A DNA stretch of 61,805 nucleotides from DASZHJ01 sp035541215 (GTDB lineage: Bacteria; Pseudomonadota; Alphaproteobacteria; ATCC43930; CGMCC-115725), in the NCBI GenBank assembly GCA_035541215.1, contig DATKNV010000142.1, positions 1-61,805 of the forward strand, in the 5' to 3' direction. Position 1 is the first letter of the stretch, and every line of letters begins with the position of its first letter. Made by a program: the position numbers and the translations under genes. The notes under the pieces are model-generated. The model did not search any database. It saw nothing but the letters and a program-made list of their open reading frames with translations, and was not told the origin of the DNA. This document shows, one piece after another, positions 1 to 7,728 of this stretch.

Positions 1-99
1 TAACGCCCGGTCCGTTTTCTGGCGGAAACGTTTGATGGGCGAGTTCACAGCGATGCGCGAACGGGATTCTGTAAGGAGGCGAATTTCAGTTCCACATGA

Positions 100-558
100 C
101 TAGACCGACTTGCCAACCTGGCCTTCGTGGAGGCGGACAAAATCACGGCGGGCATCGCGAAGGATTAGCATTGTCCAGAGCGCCAAATAACCGAAACTCC
201 ACCAGCCGAGATATTTGCCCCAGCCCCATACGATCGTTCCAAAACCCGAAAGTGCCAATCCGGTCTTTGTCGTGAAGACATCCTCCAGCAATTCGACGAT
301 ATCGAGCTTTGGCTCCTTTCTAGCGTGCAATATCGCCAGCTCGAGAACTCCACGGCCGACGTATCGCCTCGAGGCCATCATGAGACCGATTGCAACGGTA
401 GCGGAGCCGGAACGCTCGAGCAGTTCCCAGTTCGCGGAATTTTCCGCAAGCCAAGCGCAGACGATGGGCGGACAAAGACCGAATACGACACCGACAATAC
501 TCCGCACGCCCGGAGAACGCAGCGGTCTCAGTCCTGCCAGCGCAAGAAGGCTCGCCAC
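100..558 (-). CDS. Small hypothetical membrane protein
   Basis: I do not recognise this 152-residue protein. The sequence shows a hydrophobic N-terminal stretch (about residues 15-37), a second weaker one, and a Trp/Gly-rich hydrophobic stretch near residues 100-130, so an inner-membrane location is likely. The start is a GTG, preceded on the minus strand by a GGGGG ribosome-binding-like run about six bases upstream. It lies about 130 bp downstream of the ABC permease on the same strand, so it could be the last gene of that transcript. No catalytic motif is visible and no function is assigned. Confidence 0.5.
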   Translation of the reverse strand: MASLLALAGLRPLRSPGVRSIVGVVFGLCPPIVCAWLAENSANWELLERSGSATVAIGLMMASRRYVGRGVLELAILHARKEPKLDIVELLEDVFTTKTGLALSGFGTIVWGWGKYLGWWSFGYLALWTMLILRDARRDFVRLHEGQVGKSV

Positions 559-685
559 GGCATTCCCCCGGACGCGTCATCATGAGACCTCCGAAATCGT
601 GCACCGAGCTCGCTGGGTCCAGTGGATTAGCGATCGCATTATCTATCGGACTCAAAGCAAGCCGCGAGCCGCACGGCCGTGGCAG

Positions 686-1810
686 CTAGACGTTCGCGAT
701 CGCCTTCCTGAAGCGAGCCAGCCCGATCCCGAGAAAGACGATCGTACAGCCGCCGAGAGCGGCCAGCTGCGGCCACACAATGTCGAGGCCGCCGCCGCGA
801 TACAGTACATTCTGAGCGAAGCCAACGAAGTGCGGGGTGGGCGTAATTTTCATCACCTCTATCAGCCAGTCCGGCATGGATTCCGGCGGCGTTGCACTTC
901 CCGACAGCAAGTTGAGGATGACCAGCACCGGAACCACCAGCAAACCGAACTGGCCCATCGTGCTGGTGAAGGTTGCGAGCAGAATGCCGAGCGCTGCCAC
1001 CGAGAATTGGTAAAGGACTGCGCCTCCCAAGAATAATAGTGCCGATCCGCCGAGCGGCACTTGGAGCGCAATGTGGACCACGAACCATAGCGAGAGAGCA
1101 GCGACCGTCACGATCACAAGACCGTTCGCCCAGATTTTCGCGAGCATGATTTCGGCCGGTCTGACCGGCATCACCAGCAAATGCTCGACGGTTCCATGCT
1201 CGCGCTCGCGAATCAGCGCCGCCCCTGTCAAGACGATGGTCAACATCGTAATGTCGTTGATCACCGCCATGATCGCCAGGAACCACTCGGATTTATGGTT
1301 CGGGTTGAACGCCGTGTGCAGGACGAGGTTTATTGGAGAGGCTATCGCCACTTCGCGATGCTGCAGATATCCCAAAGCCTCCTGCTCGACAATGTTTTGG
1401 AGGTAGCCCGCACCGACGCCAGCCTGTGTCAGCGCGGTCGCATCGACGTCGATCTGCACCGTCGGGTGACGCCCGGCGAGAACATCGAATTCGAATTTGG
1501 GTGGGATCTCCAGCACAAATACGAAGCGGCCGGAATTCATGCTGGGATCGATTTCGTTGGGCGTTAACCGGACCGCCCGCTTGAACTGCGGTTCGAGGAT
1601 TGCGCCCGCTATCCGGCGCGAGAGTTCGGAATCGTCTTCGTCGACGATGCCAACCGCCACATTTTCCACCTCGGTCTTCGCTCCGGTCGCCTGCGCATAA
1701 ACCGCGAAGGTGAACGCATACACGATCATCACCAGAAGGATCGGGTCGGCGCGCAGGCTATACAGCTCCTTGACCCCGAGCCTGAAAACATTGGTAAGCC
1801 GCAGCGCCAT
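686..1810 (-). CDS. ABC-2 type permease, YhhJ-like
   Basis: A 374-residue membrane permease of the ABC-2 family. There is one N-terminal transmembrane helix, a large periplasmic domain (about residues 45-170), then five or so hydrophobic helices in the C-terminal half. The sequence LIREREHGTVEHLLVMPV, just after the second helix, is the typical ABC-2 amphipathic element. The start is ATG at 1810, one base after the stop of the upstream ATPase gene and with GGAGG just before it; a longer reading from 1876 would run into that gene. With the HlyD and double-ATPase genes it forms an export operon of the yhiI/rbbA/yhhJ type known from Escherichia coli. The substrate cannot be read from sequence; drug or macrolide-like efflux is a family-level guess. 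Confidence 0.9.
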   Translation of the reverse strand: MALRLTNVFRLGVKELYSLRADPILLVMIVYAFTFAVYAQATGAKTEVENVAVGIVDEDDSELSRRIAGAILEPQFKRAVRLTPNEIDPSMNSGRFVFVLEIPPKFEFDVLAGRHPTVQIDVDATALTQAGVGAGYLQNIVEQEALGYLQHREVAIASPINLVLHTAFNPNHKSEWFLAIMAVINDITMLTIVLTGAALIREREHGTVEHLLVMPVRPAEIMLAKIWANGLVIVTVAALSLWFVVHIALQVPLGGSALLFLGGAVLYQFSVAALGILLATFTSTMGQFGLLVVPVLVILNLLSGSATPPESMPDWLIEVMKITPTPHFVGFAQNVLYRGGGLDIVWPQLAALGGCTIVFLGIGLARFRKAIANV

Positions 1811-1811
1811 A

Positions 1812-4553
1812 TCACGCCTCCTGCTTTCGCAGGATGAGCGTTGCCGCTGCAACGAACCCAAGCGCAAAGACGACAAGCAATAGGAGGTCGGGCCAGAGTT
1901 CGGCGAAGCCGAGGGCCTTCGTAAAGCTTCCGAGGCTGACTTGCGTGAACCACCCCGACGGGAAGCCGAGGCCGATCCAGCGGGCCGCTCCCGAAAGCGA
2001 CGAAAAGGGGACCAGCAGTCCCGAGAAATTTATCCCGACCACGAGGGTCAGGATCGTCGTCGTGAAAATGGCCGCGATCTGAGTGGAGGTGAAGCAGGAG
2101 ATGAGCAGGCCCAAGCCAGTGGCCGCGGCGATGTAGATGACGACACCGGTAACCAGCGCCGCGAGCGACCCCTTTACCGGCACGCCGAATAGGTATGCCG
2201 CCATCACCAGAAGTGTCACGAAACTGGCGAGCCCGATTGCGACGTATGGCAGTTGTTTGCCGAGCAGGAATTCGATCCCCGTGATCGGCGTCGAGCGGAA
2301 ATTGGCGATCGACCCCGTCTCTTTTTCGCGCGCGACGCCGACCGCCGTCATCATCGCCGGGATCAGGATCAGCACCAGCATGATGGTGGTCGGAATGGTC
2401 TGATAGACGCTTTTGAACGCTTGGTTATATTTGAAGCGCTCCTCGACATTGACCGGCAGCGGCTGGAGTCCCGCGATATGGCCCCTGGCCGCCTGATCGG
2501 TCAGGTAGGTCTGCGCGAGCCCCATTACATACCCGCTGGCCGTCTCCGCGCGGAACGGCATGGCGCCATCGAGCCACACAGAGAGTTCCGGCTGCTTTTC
2601 CGTCAGCAGGTCCTTGCCGAAGTTCGTCGGGATCTCGAGCACGACTCTCAGCTCCCCGGTCTTGAGGCGACGATCGAGCTCAGTGTCGCTGGCGATGTCC
2701 GGATGTTCGCCGAAGTAACGCGACCCCGAGAAGTTCTCGAGCAGTTCGCGGCTCTCCTTCGTCTGATCCTGGTCGAACGCGGCGTAGGCGAGGTGCTCGA
2801 CGTCGAACGAGATGCCGTAGCCGACGGTGACCATCAAGATCAGCGGACCGAGGAAGGAAAAAGCGAGGCGGATCGGATCGCGCAGTATCTCCATCGTCTC
2901 CCGGCGCGCATACGCCCACAGCCGGCGCAAATCGAACCGTGCGGTCTCGGATGCCGGCGAGGCCGCTGGCCGGATCAGTTCGGAAGCTGCTTCGGCCCCG
3001 CTCGGCTTCGCTCCGAGCTGTATGCCGCTGGCGTCTTCGAGGTAGGCGATGAACGCGTCCTCGAGCTTGTCCATGCCGCGACGCTTTGCGAGCTCTTTCG
3101 CCGTTCCAACGGCCATGACCTTGCCGGCATGCATCAACGAAATGCGGTCGCACCGTTCCCCTTCGTTCATGAAGTGGGTCGACAGAAAAATCGTCACTCC
3201 ATCGTCACGCGACAGACCGATCAAGTAATGCCAGAACGAATCGCGAGCGACCGGATCGACCCCGGAAGTCGGCTCGTCGAGGATCAGCACTTCGGGCTGG
3301 TGAATGATCGCAACCGCAAGCTGCAGACGCTGCTTCTGCCCCAGCGGCAGGCTTTCGGGCCGGCTGTCCGCAATGCCGAGCAGGTCGAAACGCTCGAGCA
3401 TCTCCTGAACCCGCGCTGCTCTGCGGTCATCGGGCAGATGGAACAGGCGGGAATGCAGCTCCAGGTTCTGCCGGACGGTCAGCTCGCCGTAAAGTGAGAA
3501 CGCTTGCGTCATGTAGCCGACACGTTCGCGCGTCGCCATGTCGCCGGCGTCGAGGTGGCGGCCGAAGAGCAGCGCCTCGCCTTCGGTCGGGGCGAGCAAG
3601 CCGGTGAGCATCTTCATCGTCGTGCTCTTGCCGCAGCCGTTGGAGCCGAGAAACCCGAAGATCTCGCCGCGCTCGATGCGGAAGCTCACGTGATCGACGG
3701 CGGTGAAATCGCCGAACCGGCAGGTCAGCCCCTCCGCCTCGATGGCGGGCGGACCGCCGGTTGTCCGGCGCGGAGGCACGACGACGGCTTGATGGCCGGC
3801 GCGTTTCGCCTCCGGCAGGAGGTTTATGAAGGCGTCGTCGAGCGTCGCTCCCTTGCCGCGCGCCTTGAGCTTGGTGGGCGTGCCGCTGGCGATGACGCGG
3901 CCATCGTCCATTGCGGCAAGCCAATCGAATCTCTCCGCTTCCTCCATGTAGGCCGTCGCGACCATCACGCTCATGGTGGGACGACGCGCGCGGATGCGGT
4001 CGATCAGCTCCCAGAACTGCCGACGCGACAGAGGGTCGACGCCTGTCGTCGGCTCATCGAGGATCAGCAGATCGGGGTCGTGAATGAGCGAGCAGCAGAG
4101 CGAGAGCTTCTGCTTCATTCCGCCCGAGAGCTTGCCTGCGGGACGATCAGGAAAAGGATCGAGCCCGGTAGCGGCTAGGAGTTCCTCGATACGTTGCACG
4201 CGCTCGGACGCGGACTGTCCGAAGAGGCGCCCGAAAAAGTCGAGGTTCTCGAACACCGTCAGCGTCGGATACAGATTGCGCCCCAGGCCCTGCGGCATGT
4301 AGGCGACGCGCGGGAGGCTCGTGCGGCGGTGCTCGCGATCGCCCATGTCGCCGCCCAGCGCAAAGACCTCCCCCTCCTGAATCCGGCGCACGCCCGCGAT
4401 GAGGGCGAGCAGCGTCGACTTGCCGACGCCGTCCGGCCCGATGAGCCCCACCATGCAATGGGCCGGTATCTCGATCGTCACGTCGTCGAGCGCCGTGGTT
4501 CGGCCATATCGGTGCGAGACCCCTCGCACCGTTGCAGCAACTGGCGTCGTCAC
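1812..4553 (-). CDS. RbbA-like fused ABC transporter (two ATPase domains plus ABC-2 membrane domain)
   Basis: A long protein (913 residues from the GTG at 4553) with two nucleotide-binding domains followed by an ABC-2 membrane domain. The first domain has Walker A GPDGVGKST, signature LSGGMKQKL and LLILDEPTTGVDP. The second has GSNGCGKST and VLILDEPTSGVDP but a degenerate signature, LPLGQKQRL. The last third (about residues 550-913) carries an N-terminal helix, a periplasmic domain and five further helices. This is the layout of RbbA/YhiH. The GTG at 4553 overlaps the HlyD stop in a GTGA junction, which suggests translational coupling; an ATG at 4583 gives ten extra residues and a 34-bp overlap. 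It probably pairs with the HlyD adaptor and the second permease as one export machine. Confidence 0.92.
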   Translation of the reverse strand: MTTPVAATVRGVSHRYGRTTALDDVTIEIPAHCMVGLIGPDGVGKSTLLALIAGVRRIQEGEVFALGGDMGDREHRRTSLPRVAYMPQGLGRNLYPTLTVFENLDFFGRLFGQSASERVQRIEELLAATGLDPFPDRPAGKLSGGMKQKLSLCCSLIHDPDLLILDEPTTGVDPLSRRQFWELIDRIRARRPTMSVMVATAYMEEAERFDWLAAMDDGRVIASGTPTKLKARGKGATLDDAFINLLPEAKRAGHQAVVVPPRRTTGGPPAIEAEGLTCRFGDFTAVDHVSFRIERGEIFGFLGSNGCGKSTTMKMLTGLLAPTEGEALLFGRHLDAGDMATRERVGYMTQAFSLYGELTVRQNLELHSRLFHLPDDRRAARVQEMLERFDLLGIADSRPESLPLGQKQRLQLAVAIIHQPEVLILDEPTSGVDPVARDSFWHYLIGLSRDDGVTIFLSTHFMNEGERCDRISLMHAGKVMAVGTAKELAKRRGMDKLEDAFIAYLEDASGIQLGAKPSGAEAASELIRPAASPASETARFDLRRLWAYARRETMEILRDPIRLAFSFLGPLILMVTVGYGISFDVEHLAYAAFDQDQTKESRELLENFSGSRYFGEHPDIASDTELDRRLKTGELRVVLEIPTNFGKDLLTEKQPELSVWLDGAMPFRAETASGYVMGLAQTYLTDQAARGHIAGLQPLPVNVEERFKYNQAFKSVYQTIPTTIMLVLILIPAMMTAVGVAREKETGSIANFRSTPITGIEFLLGKQLPYVAIGLASFVTLLVMAAYLFGVPVKGSLAALVTGVVIYIAAATGLGLLISCFTSTQIAAIFTTTILTLVVGINFSGLLVPFSSLSGAARWIGLGFPSGWFTQVSLGSFTKALGFAELWPDLLLLVVFALGFVAAATLILRKQEA

Positions 4554-5641
4554 GGCAATTTGACCATAAGCCTGTCGGGCCAAGCCGCGCTTGGATCGGT
4601 TCGGACGTAGCCGATGCCGCGGATCCCGGTCTTGATTTGGCTCTCGTATCGCGTCCGAAGCCCGGGGTCGATCGTCAGCTTGATCCGAAACATGAGCTTC
4701 TCGCGCTCCTCGCTGGTCTCGACGGTCTTCGGTGTGAACTGCGCCTCGGTTGCCACGAATGTGATCTTCGCGGGGAACACGAATCCCGGAATGGGATCGA
4801 GCGTGACGCGGCCGTCGTCGCCGATCGCGAGCGGGCCTGCATCGTGAGCGGGAAGGAAGATGGTAAGGTAGATGTCGCTCAAGTCGAGCAGCGTGAAGAC
4901 CCGGCCGCCCGCGGCCAACACCTCTCCCGGCTGCGCGAGCTTGTACTGGATGCGGCCGTGCGCCGGGGCGACGAGCCTCGAATCCGAGATTTGCGATTGC
5001 AGGCGCGCCACCTCCGCCTGGTCGGCCAGGATCGCCGCCGCTGCGGCGTCTCTCGCGCCCACTGCCGCGTCATAGGCCGCTTGGGCGACCTTCATCTTGC
5101 TCTTCCACTGGTCGAGCAATTCGTTCGAGGCATGCCCTTGCGCGTTCAGGATGGCGGTTCGGTCGAGCTCTTGCTTCGCGAAGACCCGCTCGCCGTCGCG
5201 TTGCGCGATCAGCGCCTCCGCCTGGGTTTTCTCGTGCTCGGCCTTCAGGACCTGAGCCTTTGCCGCCGCCAGCTGCGCCTCGAGCTCGGCCGTATCCATA
5301 CGCGCGACGATCTGACCCGCGTCTACCGTGTCTCCCTCCTTTGCAAGTACGACGGCAATCCTTCCCGGGTACTTCGTCGCGATTTCGACTTGCTCCGCTT
5401 CGAGACGCCCGTTAGCCGCCGCGATATATGGGGGCAGCGCATTCAATTGCTGCTGCCACCAATACCAACCGCCGGCACCGGCGCCCGCCAAGACAAGCGC
5501 CACGACGATTAGCCAACGAAGGACCTTCGTCTTCTTTCGTCCTGCCTTTGGTACAGGAGGAGCCTTGGAAGCCGCACTATCTTCAGGAGGCTGCGGCCCC
5601 GGTCCCGGGCTACCCGAGGATTTGATGTCCGCCATCGACAT
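4550..5641 (-). CDS. HlyD-family membrane fusion protein (YhiI-like)
   Basis: A 363-residue periplasmic adaptor. A Pro/Lys-rich cytoplasmic N-terminus (1-40) is followed by one transmembrane helix (about 42-62), a biotinyl-lipoyl-like half (GRIAVVLAKEGDTVDAGQIVARMD), a long alpha-helical hairpin rich in Ala/Glu/Lys (about 120-220), the second lipoyl half (SRLVAPAHGRIQYKLAQPGEVL) and a beta-barrel region. It would link the inner-membrane ABC pump encoded downstream to the outer membrane. Two in-frame ATGs (5641 and 5635) are possible. The first dozen codons overlap, in another frame, a decayed fabI tail, so the extreme N-terminus appears to be overprinted on a gene scar. An FNR/FixK-like palindrome lies about 140 bp upstream. 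Confidence 0.92.
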   Translation of the reverse strand: MSMADIKSSGSPGPGPQPPEDSAASKAPPVPKAGRKKTKVLRWLIVVALVLAGAGAGGWYWWQQQLNALPPYIAAANGRLEAEQVEIATKYPGRIAVVLAKEGDTVDAGQIVARMDTAELEAQLAAAKAQVLKAEHEKTQAEALIAQRDGERVFAKQELDRTAILNAQGHASNELLDQWKSKMKVAQAAYDAAVGARDAAAAAILADQAEVARLQSQISDSRLVAPAHGRIQYKLAQPGEVLAAGGRVFTLLDLSDIYLTIFLPAHDAGPLAIGDDGRVTLDPIPGFVFPAKITFVATEAQFTPKTVETSEEREKLMFRIKLTIDPGLRTRYESQIKTGIRGIGYVRTDPSAAWPDRLMVKLP

Positions 5642-5660
5642 AGACCGTTTCTCCGATGAT
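5610..5660 (-). pseudogene. 3' remnant of a second fabI-like gene
   Basis: Read on the minus strand, this stretch encodes IIGETVYVDGGHQILG followed by a TAG stop. That is nearly the C-terminus of the intact FabI in this window (LITGETVYVDGGYHILG). The DNA at 5610-5655 matches 5915-5960 at 41 of 46 positions by eye, in direct orientation and 305 bp apart. Upstream of 5660 the similarity stops at once. It is therefore the last 16 codons of a duplicated or recombined enoyl-ACP reductase gene, now overlapped by the HlyD start. Confidence 0.8.
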
Positions 5661-5781
5661 CCGCTTGGAATTTTGGTCGCGGGGATCGCGGCCGCTGCAG
5701 CCCGATCCCCTCCCCCCGGACCCTACTGCCCGAGCCGCGCCTCAAGACCGGACATGCTTAATGTGCTTGTGCGCTGCAGCA

Positions 5782-5795
5782 TTGACTTGGGTCAA
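5782..5795. promoter_or_regulatory. FNR/FixK-type box upstream of the HlyD-ABC operon
   Basis: TTGACTTGGGTCAA is a perfect 5-4-5 palindrome of the FNR/FixK/Anr class (family consensus TTGAT-N4-ATCAA). It lies about 140 bp before the HlyD start, between the fabI stop and the fabI remnant. The site is visible; its use is inferred from the three similar sites nearby. Confidence 0.6.
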
Positions 5796-5914
5796 TATCC
5801 ATACTTGACCGCATTCCCAGCCGTCTGATGCGGCTCCGACGCCCAGGATCAGCCGAAGGCGGGCGCCACGTGCTTGGCAAGGCCTGCGCTGGAGAACGGC
5901 GCCGTCGAGCGGAG

Positions 5915-6694
5915 CTAACCGAGGATATGGTATCCGCCGTCGACATAGACCGTTTCTCCAGTAATCAGTTTCGCGTAGTCTGTCGCCAGGACGGCCGTCG
6001 CCACTCCGACATCCTCGATGCTGACGAGGTTCCTCACGGGTGCGCGCTCGGCGGCCCGCGCGAGCAAGTCATCGAAATGATCGATTCCGGAAGCGGCGCG
6101 CGTCTTCACCGGCCCCGGCGAGATGGCATGGACGCGAATTCCCTTTGGCCCGAGCTCGTAGGCGAGATAGCGCGCGGCGCTTTCGAGCGCGGCCTTGACG
6201 GGTCCCATGACGTTGTAGTGCTCGATGACTTTCTCGGCGCCGTAATAGCTCATCGTGAAGAGGGCGCCGCCATCCCGCATCAGCGGCTCCGCCAGTCGCG
6301 CCATGCGGATGAACGAATAGCATGAGACGCTCATGGCCTGGAGGAACCCTTCCTGCGAGCAGTCGGCGAGGCGGCCGTGCAGATCCTCCTTCGGTGCAAA
6401 GGCGATGGCGTGGAGCGCAAAATCGAGCTTACCCCAGGTCCGACCGATGGTCTCGAACACTGCCTCGAGTTGGCCCGGCTTCTGCACGTCGCAGGGCAGG
6501 AAGATCGGGGCCTCGAGCTCTTTCGCAAGCGGCTCGACGTAGGGCTTGGCCTTCTCGCTGAGATAGGTGACGGCAAGCTCGGCGTCGAAGGCTCGGAATG
6601 CTTGGGCACATCCATAGGCGATGGAATGCTCGTTGGCGATGCCGAGCACGAGCCCCTTCTTTCCGGCAAGGGGTTTCTTCGTAACGTCGATCAT
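5915..6694 (-). CDS. fabI: Enoyl-[acyl-carrier-protein] reductase (NADH)
   Basis: A 259-residue short-chain dehydrogenase fold protein catalysing the last step of fatty-acid elongation, reduction of trans-2-enoyl-ACP. It shows the FabI-type nucleotide-binding start GLVLGIANEHSIAYG, and the spacing Tyr150, Tyr160, Lys167 matches the Tyr146/Tyr156/Lys163 triad of E. coli FabI. The C-terminus ends GETVYVDGGYHILG, as usual. Length is normal for the family. It is the last gene of the phaC, phosphate acetyltransferase, 3-hydroxybutyryl-CoA dehydrogenase group, about 97 bp behind its neighbour. In that setting it may be an accessory copy used in acyl recycling rather than the housekeeping enzyme; this is inference. 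Confidence 0.95.
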   Translation of the reverse strand: MIDVTKKPLAGKKGLVLGIANEHSIAYGCAQAFRAFDAELAVTYLSEKAKPYVEPLAKELEAPIFLPCDVQKPGQLEAVFETIGRTWGKLDFALHAIAFAPKEDLHGRLADCSQEGFLQAMSVSCYSFIRMARLAEPLMRDGGALFTMSYYGAEKVIEHYNVMGPVKAALESAARYLAYELGPKGIRVHAISPGPVKTRAASGIDHFDDLLARAAERAPVRNLVSIEDVGVATAVLATDYAKLITGETVYVDGGYHILG

Positions 6695-6791
6695 GTGTGC
6701 TTCTCCAGCTGGATGCCGCAGGTCAATGTGGCCGTAGCATCGGCCTTGGTCGTGTCCGTAAGCTGCTGCAGGAGCATGCTCGGGCCTTCAT

Positions 6792-7640
6792 TCAATATTG
6801 ATCGACGCCGCGGCCGGACTTTCGCCCGAGATAGCCCGCGGCCACCATTTCCTTGAGCAGCGGACATGGCCGGTACTTGGAGTCCGCGAACTCGTCATAT
6901 AGGACCTGCATGACCGACAGCAGCACATCGAGACCGATCAGATCGGCCAGCGCCAATGGGCCCATCGGGTGATTGCAGCCGAACTTCATTCCTCGGTCGA
7001 TTTCCACCGCGCTGGCGCCACCCTCGGCGAGGACGAAGAACGCCTCGTTGATCATCGGCAGCAGAATCCGGTTGACGACGAAACCGGGACGATTCCTGAC
7101 GGTGATGGGTGACTTGCCGAGCTTCTTCGCGAGAGCGTCGACGGCGTCATGCGTCGCGTCGCTGGTCTGCAGCCCGCGCACGATCTCGATCAAGGCCATG
7201 ACCGGGACCGGATTGAAGAAGTGCATGCCCACGACGCGATCCGGGTGCGAGACGAGGGACGCGAGCTTCGTGATGGAGATCGATGAAGTATTGGACGCGA
7301 TGATCGCCTCGGGCCTCACCAACGCGTCGATGTTCTTGAAGATCTTCGCCTTGAGCTCGAAGCTTTCCGTGGCCGCCTCGATGACGATGTCGACGGCTTT
7401 GAGGTTGTCATAATCTGTGGTGCCTCGGATCAGGCCTGGCGCGGCCCCCATCTCAGCCGATGTCATCTTGGCCTTGGCGACCATACGGCTGAAGCTGCCG
7501 GCGACAGCATCGATCCCCCGGCCGACAGCTGCGTCGTTCATATCGACGAGGGTAACATTGCATCCCGCCGCCGCAGCGACTTGGGCAATGCCGCCGCCCA
7601 TGGTGCCGGCGCCGATAACGCCAATAGTTTGGAAAGTCGT
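6792..7640 (-). CDS. 3-hydroxybutyryl-CoA dehydrogenase with a non-ATG start
   Basis: NAD-dependent 3-hydroxyacyl-CoA dehydrogenase that interconverts acetoacetyl-CoA and 3-hydroxybutyryl-CoA. The Rossmann motif IGVIGAGTMGGGIA, the MHFFNPVPVM active-site segment, and the dimerisation region ending GRKSGRGVDQY are all present. The first ATG in frame (7601) lies inside the glycine-rich motif and would remove it. Upstream, a TAG stop precedes CTG GAG GAG CTT ACG ACT TTC. A GGAGGAG ribosome-binding site at 7644-7650 stands before ACG at 7640-7638, exactly where ATG would be expected (MTFQTIGVIG). From that ACG the protein is 282 residues, the usual family size. Either ACG is used as a rare start, or a T-to-C change has crippled expression. 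Confidence 0.85.
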   Translation of the reverse strand, partial: TTFQTIGVIGAGTMGGGIAQVAAAAGCNVTLVDMNDAAVGRGIDAVAGSFSRMVAKAKMTSAEMGAAPGLIRGTTDYDNLKAVDIVIEAATESFELKAKIFKNIDALVRPEAIIASNTSSISITKLASLVSHPDRVVGMHFFNPVPVMALIEIVRGLQTSDATHDAVDALAKKLGKSPITVRNRPGFVVNRILLPMINEAFFVLAEGGASAVEIDRGMKFGCNHPMGPLALADLIGLDVLLSVMQVLYDEFADSKYRPCPLLKEMVAAGYLGRKSGRGVDQY

Positions 7641-7643
7641 AAG

Positions 7644-7650
7644 CTCCTCC
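7644..7650 (-). promoter_or_regulatory. Ribosome-binding site that fixes the ACG start
   Basis: GGAGGAG on the minus strand, three bases before ACG (7640-7638), or five bases counting from its GGAGG core. No ATG, GTG or TTG occurs in frame between the preceding stop and the Rossmann motif, so this site makes ACG the best start candidate. Confidence 0.6.
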
Positions 7651-7675
7651 AGCTATTGCAGGTCCTCAGCCGATC

Positions 7676-7723
7676 AATTCGACTCAGCGATCCCGCAACG
7701 ACGACCAGAATGGGGCCCTTCAT
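7676..7723 (-). pseudogene. Possible N-terminal remnant of acetate kinase (ackA)
   Basis: Starting six bases after the phosphate acetyltransferase stop, an ATG opens MKGPILVVVAGSLSRI. Acetate kinases begin with a conserved beta strand of the form (M)xxxILVxNAGSSSxK. The match covers ILVV-x-AGS-x-S with the key Asn replaced by Val, and is then lost. Pta-AckA gene pairs are common in alphaproteobacteria, so a deletion that replaced ackA by the dehydrogenase gene would explain the scar. The match is short and could be chance. Confidence 0.45.
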
Positions 7724-7728
7724 AGGTT

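Noticed and set aside
215..1036. Plus-strand open frame over the left end
   Set aside because: It crosses two minus-strand genes and lacks a ribosome-binding site or family pattern.
7538..7723. A full small gene starting MKGPILVVV
   Set aside because: After 16 codons it continues out of frame through the dehydrogenase start; treated as a scar instead.
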